From positions 87,964 to 151,963 of the forward strand of contig NZ_VCNA01000013.1 in the NCBI RefSeq assembly GCF_006170445.1: a stretch of DNA of 64,000 nt, in the 5' to 3' direction. The stretch comes from Brevibacillus dissolubilis. Lineage in GTDB: Bacteria; Bacillota; Bacilli; Brevibacillales; Brevibacillaceae. This document shows, piece after piece, positions 20,996-29,802 of the stretch (position 1 is its first letter; every line of letters begins with the position of its first letter). Both the position numbers and the translations under genes were made by a program. The notes under the pieces were generated by a model, which saw nothing but the letters and a program-made list of their open reading frames with translations, was not told where the DNA came from and ran no database searches.

Positions 20996-21943
20996 CTACA
21001 CTTTCTCTTTCACGGCTTCTCCGAAGAGACCCTCTGGTTTGAAAAGAAGCACGAGAATCAGAATGGAAAAGGCAAATACGTCTTTATACTCGGCACCAAA
21101 AGCACCGTTGGTCAGAGGCCCCATATAAGCACCGGAGAGCGACTCCAACAGACCAATGATCACACCGCCAACCATCGCGCCACGCAGGTTCCCGATCCCG
21201 CCGAGTACAGCTGCGGTGAACGCTTTTAAACCAAGGATAAAACCGATATACGGGTCAATCGTTCCGTAGTTCTGGGCAAACAGCACACCTGTCGCGCCAC
21301 CCAGACTGGAGCCGATCAAGAAGGTCAGCATAATGACTTTGTCTACATTGATCGTCATCAGAGACGCAGTGGATTGGTCTTGGGCGACGGCACGCATCGC
21401 GATCCCCCACTTGGTTTTGTTGACGAAGAGTGTCAGGACGATCATCAGGACAATTGCGATCACCATAACCATGATTGCTTTTTGCGGTACGGTAGCGAAT
21501 CCAAGCTCCAGGCTACCTGTAAACAGCTGCGGAGAGTTGAGGTAAAACTCATTGCGGTAGATGGCTTCACTGAAACGAACCAAGTCTTGTAGCAAGAAGG
21601 ATACACCAATAGCGGAGATCAGCGGAACCAATCGCGGTGCCCCCCGAAGCGGACGGTACGCGACCCGTTCGATCCCGACACCCAGTGCCCCTGTGATCGC
21701 CATCGCCACAATCAGCGTGATGAAAAAGGCCACAAACGGGTTCATTCCTTCCAGCGTCCCCAACGCTTCAAACGTCAGCAACACTTCTGTTCCAACAAAC
21801 GCCCCCACCATGAAGAGGTCACCGTGCGCGAAGTTAATAAATTCGAGGATACCGTATACCATGGTATACCCCAATGCCACGACGGCGTACATGAAGCCAA
21901 GAGTCAGCCCGTCAACCAGGACCTGAGGTAACATGCTCAACAT
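20996..21943 (-). CDS. livH: branched-chain amino acid ABC transporter permease LivH
   Basis: A 315-residue permease with about eight membrane helices and the LivH-type signature ALGYTMVYGILEFINFAHGD near the N-terminus, plus the EAA-like loop WGIAMRAVAQDQSTASLMTI. It forms the channel with LivM. The start is ATG at 21943 behind GGGGGGAAAG. It is separated from the binding protein gene livK by 109 bases, a gap that often allows higher expression of the binding protein. Family call is firm. Confidence 0.94.
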   Translation of the reverse strand: MLSMLPQVLVDGLTLGFMYAVVALGYTMVYGILEFINFAHGDLFMVGAFVGTEVLLTFEALGTLEGMNPFVAFFITLIVAMAITGALGVGIERVAYRPLRGAPRLVPLISAIGVSFLLQDLVRFSEAIYRNEFYLNSPQLFTGSLELGFATVPQKAIMVMVIAIVLMIVLTLFVNKTKWGIAMRAVAQDQSTASLMTINVDKVIMLTFLIGSSLGGATGVLFAQNYGTIDPYIGFILGLKAFTAAVLGGIGNLRGAMVGGVIIGLLESLSGAYMGPLTNGAFGAEYKDVFAFSILILVLLFKPEGLFGEAVKEKV

Positions 21944-22052
21944 CGTCTTTCCCCCCTGTATCAGTCACACTTTTTTCAATCAATTTCTCCCAATAAAAAG
22001 ATAAGGGGGCGTGCACCTGTCACGGGACGCCCCTATCATCCATGCTTGAGGC

Positions 22053-23252
22053 TTACTCTACTTTTCCGACGAATTCAGATTTGTCTTTGCCGAATTTGTA
22101 GATGAACACGTCAGCGAATTGGTTATCACCTTTTTCATCGAAGGTGACTTTGGTGAACTGACCTTGGTAATCTTTAGTTTTGTGGACAGCCTCCAGGACT
22201 TGTTCACGGGAAGGCTTTTTGCCGCCGTTCGCTTTGATGGCTTCCTTGATCCCTTCGAGCAGGACGCCTGCTGCGTCGTAGCCGTATACAGAGAAGGTTT
22301 CTGGTTTTTTGCCCATGCTCTTCTCGTAAGCATCAGCCCACTTCTTACCTTCAGCGGTCTGGGTTACGTCACCGGCGATGGAGGTGAATACGACGCCTTC
22401 TACCGCATCGCCTGCGATTTTAGCAAGCTCGGAGGAGTCGATCCCGTCGCCGCCCATGAATACGCCTTTGAAGCCTTTTTCGCGGGCTTGTTTGACCAGA
22501 ATGCCTGCTTCGGAGTAGATCCCACCGAAGTAGAGCATATCCGGGCTCTTGGAGATCACTTGGTTTAATACCGCGCTGTAGTCTTTTTCGCCTTGGGTGA
22601 TCCCTTCATAACCGACGATTTCTACCCCGTCTTTTTCGAATTGGGCTTTCACCTGGTCGGTGATCCCTTGACCGTAGGCGGTTTTGTCATGGACGATGAA
22701 GACTTTTTTCACGCCCAGCTTTTCTTTTGCATAGATCGCGGCTTTCGGACCTTGGGAGTCGTCACGCGCGCAGATGCGGTGTACAACCTTTTTACCTTCT
22801 TCGGTCAGCTTGACACCGGTGTTGGCTGGAGAGACCATGACCAGCTTGCCTTCTTCATATTTCACAGAGGATGGGATCGCAACGCCGGTATTGTAGTGAC
22901 CGACAACGCCCAGCACGTCTGGGTTGGACAATAACATCTCGGCATTGGCTACGCCTTGTTTCGGGTCAGCTTGGTCATCTTGCGGGCTCAGCTGAAGATC
23001 GAAGCCGAGTTTTTTGAATTCTTCTTTTTGCAGATTGACAGCGTATTCTGCCCCTGTCTTAATCGCGTCCCCGACAACCGATTGAGAACCGGAAAGCGGG
23101 CTTTGGGTAGCAATCACGATCTTGGTGCTGCCTGATGCATCACTTGCCCCCTCGGTACCACCTGTGGTCTGACTTCCCCCACAACCTGTCACTGCCATAC
23201 CCGCTGCTACCACTGCCGAAATAAATCCGATTTGTGAGCGTTTTCTCATCAT
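22053..23252 (-). CDS. livK: branched-chain amino acid ABC transporter substrate-binding lipoprotein (LivK/J type)
   Basis: A 399-residue periplasmic-binding-fold type I protein anchored as a lipoprotein: MRKRSQIGFISAVVAAGMAV followed by the lipobox VTGC. The mature part begins with a Gly/Ser/Thr-rich spacer and the family motif IVIATQSPLSGSQSVVGDAI. The start is ATG at 23252, preceded by AAAGGGGG; an upstream frame extension to 23288 lacks a ribosome site. It is the first gene of the liv operon. The ligand is probably Leu/Ile/Val, but related proteins bind other amino acids or amides, so specificity is inferred from context. Confidence 0.92.
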   Translation of the reverse strand: MMRKRSQIGFISAVVAAGMAVTGCGGSQTTGGTEGASDASGSTKIVIATQSPLSGSQSVVGDAIKTGAEYAVNLQKEEFKKLGFDLQLSPQDDQADPKQGVANAEMLLSNPDVLGVVGHYNTGVAIPSSVKYEEGKLVMVSPANTGVKLTEEGKKVVHRICARDDSQGPKAAIYAKEKLGVKKVFIVHDKTAYGQGITDQVKAQFEKDGVEIVGYEGITQGEKDYSAVLNQVISKSPDMLYFGGIYSEAGILVKQAREKGFKGVFMGGDGIDSSELAKIAGDAVEGVVFTSIAGDVTQTAEGKKWADAYEKSMGKKPETFSVYGYDAAGVLLEGIKEAIKANGGKKPSREQVLEAVHKTKDYQGQFTKVTFDEKGDNQFADVFIYKFGKDKSEFVGKVE

Positions 23253-23474
23253 TGAATCCCCCTTTGATCTACCTATATGTTTTTCCATAAATAAACAATA
23301 CTTCTATTACATGTCGCTTCCGGCAAGAGTGAGAGTTCCGGCCCTAGCGATAGATGCTTTATTTATCTTAATTCTTCTTTATTGTAAAATAAATTAGAAA
23401 ATTTACAAGAGAAAAAATATTTTTTATTGTTATACATTGAACTTAGTTTCATATACAATCACATATCAATAAGT

Positions 23475-23508
23475 ATATCAATCCTTTATCCAGATAAAGG
23501 ATTGATAT
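23475..23508. repeat. 15-bp perfect inverted repeat with 4-base loop
   Basis: Arms 23475-23489 (ATATCAATCCTTTAT) and 23494-23508 are perfect complements around CCAG. An extra ATATCAAT copy lies just before, at 23463-23470. No T-run follows on either strand. It lies between the stop of the deaminase gene and the livK promoter region, so it may be a factor-independent end lacking a U-tract, an mRNA 3' stabiliser, or a protein-binding site. Confidence 0.7.
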
Positions 23509-23531
23509 CAGATCATAAATGGTTAGCAAAC

Positions 23532-25310
23532 CTATTTTATTTGTCGGGATTGACTGAGATAGACTGCTTTTTTGACGTCGTACAGGCCGTCTATGGTAAT
23601 CCGCAGGAATGGCAGGTGTGTCGCTGTGAAAAAGAGCAGGGAATAGATCGGGTCGAGATGGCTGTACCCCTTGTCACGCATGATCGCCTCGAAGCGCTCC
23701 GCCTGTGAAATCACTTCCTCCATCGGGGCATCTGTTACTTTTCCGATGATCGGGAGCGGCATCTCGAAAACGCTTTGACCCTGCTCAAGCATCACGACTC
23801 CACCTCCGATCGTGATGACGCGCTGCAAGGCTTGGGCCATCGATTCTGGGTTGCGTCCGATCATGAGGTATTCATCTGATGCGTGATAGGTGGTAGCGAT
23901 TGCTTCGATCTCGTTGCCGAAGCCTCTGACAATCCCGTGGGTAAGCTTGGTTCCTTGCCGGTCGATTAGGGCGATGAGCGCTAGTTCAGGATGTTCCGTC
24001 AGCGAAATAAACCCTTCTGCATCGGCAGGCAGAGGGAGCCGTACTTCTTTGGTTATGACAGCGTTGAGCATATCCATCACCGGGTATTCTGTGTCGGTTG
24101 CCGGGATGCGGAACCAGTCTGCTTGGATCTGTTCACGGATGTCAGGCAGCGGTACGGCAGGATAGACTTCCCGGCCAAGCTTTGGCGGCTGTGTGATAAG
24201 CTGTCCATTTTCTGCCCAGAGCTGACCATTGGCGATCACGCGTACCGGTGTCGGATTGTCCGGCTGACTGAGAAAGAGGATGTCAGCGATTCGGCCTGGT
24301 GCGATGCCTCCCAATTCTTGATCCAGATGATAATACACAGCTGGATTGAGCGTGGCCATCACATACGCTTCAATCGGCGGCATACCTGCTTCGATGGCGA
24401 CGCGAATGGTGTAGTCCATGAAGCCGTGGCGCATCATCGGCGGAGTCGAGCCATCTGAGGTGAGCATCATGCGGGAGGACCATGGGACCCCAAGCTCCAT
24501 CAGCCCTTTGACGAGGGTCGGCAGGTCTGGGCGGATCGATGAATGGCGCAAGGTGGCATACATCCCAAGGCTCAGCCGGTGCAGGACCTCTTCTGCCTTG
24601 ATGCTCTCGTGGCATGCTCCCACCCCAATCGCTGCAGCCATATTCAGCGTGTCAGGAGAAGCGCCTGGGTGGTGACCCTCGATGCGTTTGCCTAATTCGA
24701 GCGAGCGTCTGAGCCCGTACATCATCTCGTCCCGTTCCGCGAGAATCCCGCTCCAGTCGGTTAACTCGCCGCTCTGGATTACCAGCGGATGGTTGAGCAA
24801 GGTCTCAAACCGCTCTTTGGTGTAGCCTGATCTCATCTGCTCGCTGACCGTCTGCGGGTCGAGTCTGGCCCAGAACAGGTTTTTGACTGGATGTATCATA
24901 TGACGTTCCATCCACTCGATAAAATCCTTCTGCTCCAGCATATCCACGATCTGCATCGTATCGGTGACCATCATCGTCGTCCCGCACTGCAGCGCGTAAT
25001 CACTGAGCGTACCTAAGCTATACCATTGCATCGGGTGGGCATGCGGCTCGATATAGCCCGGTACGAGATACTGACCGCTGGCATCGATAATCTGTGTCGA
25101 CTCATCTGTGAGCGGTTCGGTCTCTCCTACATAAGCGATCCGCTCACCGGAGATCACGACATTCGCCTGTTTCCATGACTTGGTATATACATCAAGCACC
25201 GTACCACCTTTGATCCAGACCGTAGCCGGGTGTTGCCGTCTTGATGTACGAAACATCTGGTAAAACGCTTCTTCTGGTAATGGTCGTAATCGCACCTGTT
25301 TCCCCTCCAA
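23532..25310 (-). CDS. yerA: adenine deaminase-like amidohydrolase (YerA)
   Basis: A 592-residue metal-dependent hydrolase of the adenine deaminase family. The amidohydrolase domain shows the metal motif EPHAHPMQW near residue 90, further ligands in the GHHPGAS region, and TSDGSTPP; the C-terminal adenine-deaminase domain follows (VIAT-like glycine-rich strands, GGGVVMLEQG). It would convert adenine to hypoxanthine and ammonia, but the YerA branch differs from classical AdeC (the metal motif reads HAHP rather than HxHxES), so the real substrate may differ. The start at 25310 sits behind GGGGAAACAGG. In B. subtilis yerA likewise lies next to the pur genes and yerB. Confidence 0.75.
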   Translation of the reverse strand: MEGKQVRLRPLPEEAFYQMFRTSRRQHPATVWIKGGTVLDVYTKSWKQANVVISGERIAYVGETEPLTDESTQIIDASGQYLVPGYIEPHAHPMQWYSLGTLSDYALQCGTTMMVTDTMQIVDMLEQKDFIEWMERHMIHPVKNLFWARLDPQTVSEQMRSGYTKERFETLLNHPLVIQSGELTDWSGILAERDEMMYGLRRSLELGKRIEGHHPGASPDTLNMAAAIGVGACHESIKAEEVLHRLSLGMYATLRHSSIRPDLPTLVKGLMELGVPWSSRMMLTSDGSTPPMMRHGFMDYTIRVAIEAGMPPIEAYVMATLNPAVYYHLDQELGGIAPGRIADILFLSQPDNPTPVRVIANGQLWAENGQLITQPPKLGREVYPAVPLPDIREQIQADWFRIPATDTEYPVMDMLNAVITKEVRLPLPADAEGFISLTEHPELALIALIDRQGTKLTHGIVRGFGNEIEAIATTYHASDEYLMIGRNPESMAQALQRVITIGGGVVMLEQGQSVFEMPLPIIGKVTDAPMEEVISQAERFEAIMRDKGYSHLDPIYSLLFFTATHLPFLRITIDGLYDVKKAVYLSQSRQIK

Positions 25311-25448
25311 TTGTTTTTACTCTAAAACTTATTCACATCATAATAGACATTTCCTTTTCTTGTAAAGAAATCTTGAACAACAGAAATTACCTCGTCTGAT
25401 TCTCCCTCCACAGAACAAACTACAACTATCTAAAAAGGGGGGTCACAC

Positions 25449-26039
25449 ATGAAGGAGAAACAAAATGTCGGAACATATGACGCGCAGCTGCGCATTACAT
25501 TAGGTCTCTTAGGTCTGGCAGCCGGTGCGGCCAAGATGGCACGCAATCCCCGCCGCGCTCCATGGTTTCTGATGGGCGTATCTGCTTATGCCGTCGCAGA
25601 AGGGATCACCCGTTACTGCCCGATCATGGCTGCCGGAGGAATCAGCACCCGTAAGGAAGATATCATCAGCAAAGCCCTCTCTACTGTCATGCCAGGCCGC
25701 ACAATGGGTGCCAAAAATGAACACGGTCCAGAAAAACGCAGCGCACGCGCCCAAGCGACCGAAGCCATCGTACCGAATATCGGTCTGAAAACTCCAGCAT
25801 CCTTTACACCAGATGATCCCGAAAACAAGCGCACAGACTTGGCTAAACCTGAGCTCAGCGACATGAAGCTGGAATCCGAGATCGCCCGCGCCATCATGGG
25901 CACGATTCAAGATCCTAAACTTAAAGAACAGATCGGCACCCTCACCGGCTCCCGTGGTCAAGAACGCGGACAGCATGAGGACAAGCAGCAAGAACGGCAC
26001 AGCGAGACCCGTCCTTCCAAACAAGAACTGCCGATCTAG
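25449..26039 (+). CDS. DUF2892 (YgaP-like) membrane protein with long hydrophilic tail
   Basis: A 196-residue protein. The first ~65 residues match the DUF2892/YgaP inner-membrane domain: N-terminal NVGTYDAQLRITLGLLGLAA, two hydrophobic segments, and the cysteine-proline motif TRYCPIMAA at the end of the second. The other ~130 residues are hydrophilic and charged, ending in a Gln/Glu/Arg-rich tail, and resemble nothing I know. The ATG follows AAGGGGGG. The next gene, a 44-residue membrane protein, starts 13 bases downstream. The pair could form a small membrane complex, but nothing in the sequence gives a function. Confidence 0.68.
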   Translation: MKEKQNVGTYDAQLRITLGLLGLAAGAAKMARNPRRAPWFLMGVSAYAVAEGITRYCPIMAAGGISTRKEDIISKALSTVMPGRTMGAKNEHGPEKRSARAQATEAIVPNIGLKTPASFTPDDPENKRTDLAKPELSDMKLESEIARAIMGTIQDPKLKEQIGTLTGSRGQERGQHEDKQQERHSETRPSKQELPI

Positions 26040-26052
26040 GGGGTGAACAACG

Positions 26053-26187
26053 ATGTTTTGGCTCTCAGGAAGCAGCTTTTACGAATGGTTCTCACACAAC
26101 CTGTTTGTGCTCGCTCTGGTGATTGGCTCGGTCTGGGCGATGGTCTACTTCGTCATCAAATCCCGTAAAAAGGGCCGTTATCACTAA
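26053..26187 (+). CDS. 44-residue single-span membrane protein
   Basis: A short frame of 44 residues starts with ATG at 26053 behind AGGGGGTGA, a good ribosome site nine bases upstream. It opens with MFWLSGSSFYEWFSHN, then has one hydrophobic helix (about residues 17-35) and a basic tail RKKGRYH, the positive-inside signal for a cytoplasmic C-terminus. It is 13 bases downstream of the DUF2892 gene, probably in the same transcript. No family is recognised. Its ribosome site, topology and placement make it a likely real gene. Confidence 0.6.
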   Translation: MFWLSGSSFYEWFSHNLFVLALVIGSVWAMVYFVIKSRKKGRYH

Positions 26188-26232
26188 TCGTAAGCACTGG
26201 TCATAGGTAGCCAGCCGCATTCGGCCCCTCAA

Positions 26233-26270
26233 CAAAAAACAGCCCTTCCTTATTCTCAAGGTTGGGCTGT
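26233..26270 (-). terminator. terminator of hxlR-family gene
   Basis: ACAGCCC (26239-26245) pairs with GGGCTGT (26264-26270), with an inner CCTT/AAGG stem and a small internal loop; six T follow on the minus strand. The stop codon of the regulator lies inside the hairpin. Confidence 0.8.
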
Positions 26271-26702
26271 ATTTGTATGCGGACGTGTTATGACATCTGT
26301 TACATGTTCCTGACAGTGCGGGCAGAAGTATGCCATCTCCACTTCATGTCCACATGCTTCGTGAACCAGTTCTGTATAGGTCTCATCCAGATGCCGATTG
26401 CCCCAGATCGCGATGGCACTGATAACGGTGCTAAGCTGCTTTCCTTTTTCGGTGAGATGATACTCTAAGCGTGGCGGATGTGCGGAGTACTGCTTCGATC
26501 TAACAATCCCACGCTCCTCAAAATACTGCAACCGCTCTGACAGCACATTCGAAGAAATCCCTTCGAGCGAATGCTTCAGCTCACTGAATTTGTGAATGCC
26601 CATCAGCATATCCCGGATGATCAGGATAGACCAGCGATCCCCGATGATATCCAGCGTTTTGGCGATGTTGCAGGATAGATTGTACGACTTGCTTTTGCTC
26701 AT
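26256..26702 (-). CDS. HxlR-family transcriptional regulator with C-terminal Cys/His cluster
   Basis: A 148-residue winged-helix regulator of the HxlR/MarR-like type. Diagnostic residues are present: C10 in LSCNIAKTLDIIGDRWSILI, the helix FSELKHSLEGISSNVLSERL, and the wing HPPRLEYHLTEKG. Unusually, the C-terminus adds a zinc-ribbon-like cluster C-GH...CPHC-x2-H, which could bind metal. The start is ATG at 26702 behind GGAGG. It is divergent from a metallo-beta-lactamase-fold gene, and a repeated palindromic element lies between them, so it probably controls both. Ligand or redox signal unknown. Confidence 0.88.
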   Translation of the reverse strand: MSKSKSYNLSCNIAKTLDIIGDRWSILIIRDMLMGIHKFSELKHSLEGISSNVLSERLQYFEERGIVRSKQYSAHPPRLEYHLTEKGKQLSTVISAIAIWGNRHLDETYTELVHEACGHEVEMAYFCPHCQEHVTDVITRPHTNTAQP

Positions 26703-26782
26703 CCCACGAGTACCTCCGATCTTCTTTCTCCTTCATCCATTATAGCATGGTGTATTTTTTTGTAATAGTTAATTGTTTTTTT

Positions 26783-26812
26783 ATACTTAGTATCGTAAAG
26801 TTACTTAGTATA
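26783..26812. promoter_or_regulatory. repeated near-palindrome in the divergent hxlR/hydrolase promoter, candidate operator
   Basis: ATACTTAGTAT (26783-26793) and TACTTAGTATA (26802-26812) share the core TACTTAGTAT, spaced 18 bases apart, roughly two helical turns. The core is nearly its own reverse complement. HxlR-type regulators bind such TAC-rich inverted sites in front of the divergent target gene, so this is the natural operator candidate. Confidence 0.55.
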
Positions 26813-26843
26813 AAAAACATTTTTTGTCAGGAGGTTGTATGTG

Positions 26844-27581
26844 ATGAGGATCAAGCGGTTAACATGGGCAGGCTTGTATGTACAATCCGGGAACACAGCT
26901 GTATTGATCGATCCGCTGGCCAGTCCCACTTCTTTTTTTGTTCCAACAGAAGAAGCTTTCCTACCGCTTCAGCCATTGGGACAGGTGGATGCTGTATTGT
27001 TGACGCATACGCATCTCGATCATTTCGATGCCGAGTCGTTGCGGAATGCCTATGGGACAGAGATCCCAATCTATGTGCCGGAAGATTCGGTCAGGGAAGT
27101 GCTTCAGGCTGGATTTACGAAGGTAATCGGGGTCAGGGTTGGTGAATCCTATCCGTTGGGGGATCTGTCTGCTATTGTGGCCGATTCTGTCGATGGCTTC
27201 GGTTTCCCGCAAGTGGCTTGGATCGTCTCAGATGGTACGCACAAGCTGATTCATACAGGCGACACGCTCTGGCACGGTTATTGGTGGAAAATCAAGCGGC
27301 TTTATGGTCCCATCCACTATGCCTTCCTCCCCGTGAACGGCCCCATGCTGGAGGTGAACGGGGTGACACCGAGTCACCAGCCTGCTGCCATGACGCCAGA
27401 GCAGGCTGTCTCTGCTGCTCATCTCTTAGCTGTGGAGCAATTCATTCCGATTCACTATCAGACGTTCCATTCACCACCGCTCTATGCCGAGACGGCCGAT
27501 GTGTTGGGACGGCTTCAGCAGGCTTCCCGTGAGTTAGACGTCCATTTACATATCGTGCCCCCAGGTGAGTGGGTTTCATAA
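26844..27581 (+). CDS. metallo-beta-lactamase-fold hydrolase
   Basis: A 245-residue protein with the metallo-beta-lactamase metal motif LTHTHLDHFD (HxHxDH, about residues 54-63), a further histidine in IHTGDTLWHG and a C-terminal IHYQTFH. It resembles the UlaG-like, single-domain hydrolases. The start is ATG at 26844, nine bases after AGGAGG; the frame opens at 26835, but GTG and TTG codons there overlap or crowd the ribosome site. It faces the HxlR-family gene across a shared regulatory region, so it is probably induced by whatever that regulator senses. Substrate unknown. A terminator follows at 27606. Confidence 0.82.
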   Translation: MRIKRLTWAGLYVQSGNTAVLIDPLASPTSFFVPTEEAFLPLQPLGQVDAVLLTHTHLDHFDAESLRNAYGTEIPIYVPEDSVREVLQAGFTKVIGVRVGESYPLGDLSAIVADSVDGFGFPQVAWIVSDGTHKLIHTGDTLWHGYWWKIKRLYGPIHYAFLPVNGPMLEVNGVTPSHQPAAMTPEQAVSAAHLLAVEQFIPIHYQTFHSPPLYAETADVLGRLQQASRELDVHLHIVPPGEWVS

Positions 27582-27605
27582 ATTAAATTTATTAACAATG
27601 AGCCA

Positions 27606-27641
27606 ACAGCCCTGCTTTGTCAAAAGCACGGCTGTTTTTTT
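27606..27641 (+). terminator. terminator of the metallo-beta-lactamase-fold gene
   Basis: ACAGCC (27606-27611) pairs with GGCTGT (27630-27635), with an inner TGCTTT/AAAGCA stem, followed by seven T. Confidence 0.88.
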
Positions 27642-27735
27642 ATGCCAAATGAAACATTACCAATTCCCTCTTATTCTGGCATAATTATTGTATTACTTCT
27701 TATATAATTATACTATCTGCTGGGAGGTGATCAAC

Positions 27736-29784
27736 TTGTACAAGGAGCTGTTTATTAACGTCTTGTTGATATTTACCCCGATCTGGTTCTGTCAAGTCTT
27801 CATGTACGACCGGCTGTTTGATCGCCGTTCGGTTCCAACACAGATTGTGATGGGAGCATTCTGTGGAGTTGCTTCTATTTTATGCATGCTGTTTCCCATC
27901 ATCACTGGAAACAGCGGTGATTCTCCTTTTCTATGGGACTTGCGCTGGATTCCGTTTTTACTGGCGATTTTTTATGGGGGAACATACGGTGGAGCCACAG
28001 CGTTCCTCTTACTGATAGGGTACAGGCTCTATGTCGGGAGCGGTTCTGCCTTTGTCACCGTTCTTGTGGATGCTGTGGTATTCTATCTGTTATTTGTGCC
28101 GTTACATAATTGGTATCATCGGTTTAACCGCTATCAAAAGGTGCTGATCAGCTTTGCCGCGTCCGTCATGACCTTTTCGATCATGTTGATCTCGCTTCGG
28201 GTTTACTTGGATCAGGAGAACAAGCTGGACTTTTTCCAGAGCTATGGGTCAAGTCTCTTTCCTTTTATGGGGATCTGTTATGTACTCGCTACGCTGGTGG
28301 CCGTCCTGCTGATGGAAAATATTATTGATAACACCCGCATCCGCGTACAGGCGAAGCATCTGGTCGATACGTCCTTTGACACCATCGGGATCATCCGCGA
28401 CAACAGATGGGTCTTCCTCAACGAATCAGGGCTCAAGATGTTCGGAGCCACAGACGAGAGGCTGATCGTGGGTCAGCCTGTGACGAACCTGCTTCACCCC
28501 GACTACCACCACATCTGCAAAGAAAGCTTTACCCACATCGCCTCGGAAAAGCAGGCGGTCTGTCAACTGGAATGGCAATGGAACACCTTTTACGGTGAGT
28601 TGCTGGACACCGAGGTGCAGTTCATCCCCTATACCTTCGAGAATAGATCGGCGATCCAGATCGTCATCCGCGATATCTCTGCCCGCAAACAGATCGAATC
28701 CGAGTTAATCCAACGTGAGGAGCAATACCGCAAACTCGTTGAGGAGTCACCGAACATCAAGTTTATTGTAGCCAACGGGCGATGCCTCTATATCAACCAG
28801 ACAGGGGTCACCATGCTTCATGCCGGGGACAAGAGTCAGGTCATCGGCAGACCGATGTCTGATTTCATCCACCCTGACTTCCATGAGGTCTTCAACCGAA
28901 ACGTTCAGCTGGTCAAGCATGGCTTAACCGCCGAAGTGACCGAGGAAAAATTGATCCGCATGGACGGAGAAATCCTCGATGTCGAAGTCAGAGCACTCCC
29001 TACCGTCTATCATGGACACCCGGCCCAGTTAATCATCGTCTCCGACATCACCGAGCTGAAAAAAAGCCGGGAAATCCTCCAGCAGTCCGAAAAGCTGACA
29101 GTCGTCGGCGAACTAGCTGCCGGCATCGCCCACGAAATCCGCAATCCGCTCACCAGCCTGCGGGGCTTCGTCCAGCTGTTCCAGTATCAGGCGGTCAGCA
29201 ACAATGAAGAAGTGTACCGCATCATGCTCTCCGAGATCGACCGGATCAATACGATCGTCGGCGAACTATTGCTCCTCGCCAAGCCGAAAAAAATGGACTT
29301 TGAGGATAAAAACCTGCTGTTCGTCATCGAAGACGTGCTGGCTCTGCTCCAACCACAGGCGCATTTATTGAATATCCAATTTTTCACCCATTTTCAGACG
29401 TCCAGCCCGTTCATCCACTGTGCAGAAAATAAGCTCAAGCAGGTCTTTATCAATATCCTCAAAAACGGCATGGAAGCAATGCCAGACGGTGGAGAAATCC
29501 ATATCTACGTAGAAGTCGGGCAGGATCAGGTATCGATTCGTTTTGTCGACCAAGGCTGTGGAATCCCCGAAGACCGCCTCCCCAAAATCGGTCAGGCATT
29601 TTTTACGACCAAAGAAAAAGGCACAGGGCTTGGGATTATGGTAAGTTATAGTATTATAGACAGTCATCACGGGCAGATGTATTTTCACAGTCAGGCGGGC
29701 ACGGGCACGACCGTTATCGTCGTACTCCCCATCGCTGTGGGAACCACGATCACATCTCCGGTGAAGCAACTGGTAGAATTATAA
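27736..29784 (+). CDS. membrane sensor histidine kinase with 5TMR-LYT and two PAS domains
   Basis: A 682-residue kinase of the sporulation-kinase type. The start is TTG at 27736, directly after the near-perfect ribosome site GGGAGGTGATC; a frame extension to 27688 is not needed. The N-terminal ~200 residues form five or more membrane helices (LytS/YhcK-type 5TMR domain, with FYGGTYGGATAFLLLIGYRL). Two PAS domains follow (about 215-330 and 335-450), each with the closing VIRDIS/IVSDIT motif. Then come the phosphotransfer helix with H466 in AAGIAHEIRNPLTSL and an ATPase domain ending in GTGLGIMVSYSII. No regulator gene is adjacent, as is usual for Kin kinases that feed Spo0F. Role in sporulation is inferred. 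Confidence 0.9.
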   Translation: MYKELFINVLLIFTPIWFCQVFMYDRLFDRRSVPTQIVMGAFCGVASILCMLFPIITGNSGDSPFLWDLRWIPFLLAIFYGGTYGGATAFLLLIGYRLYVGSGSAFVTVLVDAVVFYLLFVPLHNWYHRFNRYQKVLISFAASVMTFSIMLISLRVYLDQENKLDFFQSYGSSLFPFMGICYVLATLVAVLLMENIIDNTRIRVQAKHLVDTSFDTIGIIRDNRWVFLNESGLKMFGATDERLIVGQPVTNLLHPDYHHICKESFTHIASEKQAVCQLEWQWNTFYGELLDTEVQFIPYTFENRSAIQIVIRDISARKQIESELIQREEQYRKLVEESPNIKFIVANGRCLYINQTGVTMLHAGDKSQVIGRPMSDFIHPDFHEVFNRNVQLVKHGLTAEVTEEKLIRMDGEILDVEVRALPTVYHGHPAQLIIVSDITELKKSREILQQSEKLTVVGELAAGIAHEIRNPLTSLRGFVQLFQYQAVSNNEEVYRIMLSEIDRINTIVGELLLLAKPKKMDFEDKNLLFVIEDVLALLQPQAHLLNIQFFTHFQTSSPFIHCAENKLKQVFINILKNGMEAMPDGGEIHIYVEVGQDQVSIRFVDQGCGIPEDRLPKIGQAFFTTKEKGTGLGIMVSYSIIDSHHGQMYFHSQAGTGTTVIVVLPIAVGTTITSPVKQLVEL

Positions 29785-29802
29785 AAAAGGAGAGAACCGC
29801 TT

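Noticed and set aside
19741..21042. Plus-strand open frame of 433 codons opposite livM.
   Set aside because: Gln/Arg/Asp-rich nonsense composition; the minus strand is a clear permease.
23370..23405. A CodY-box-like sequence upstream of livK (AATTTTCTAATTTAT on the minus strand).
   Set aside because: Only about 10 of 15 bases match AATTTTCWGAAAATT and the second half fails, so I do not call it, though CodY control of this operon would be expected.
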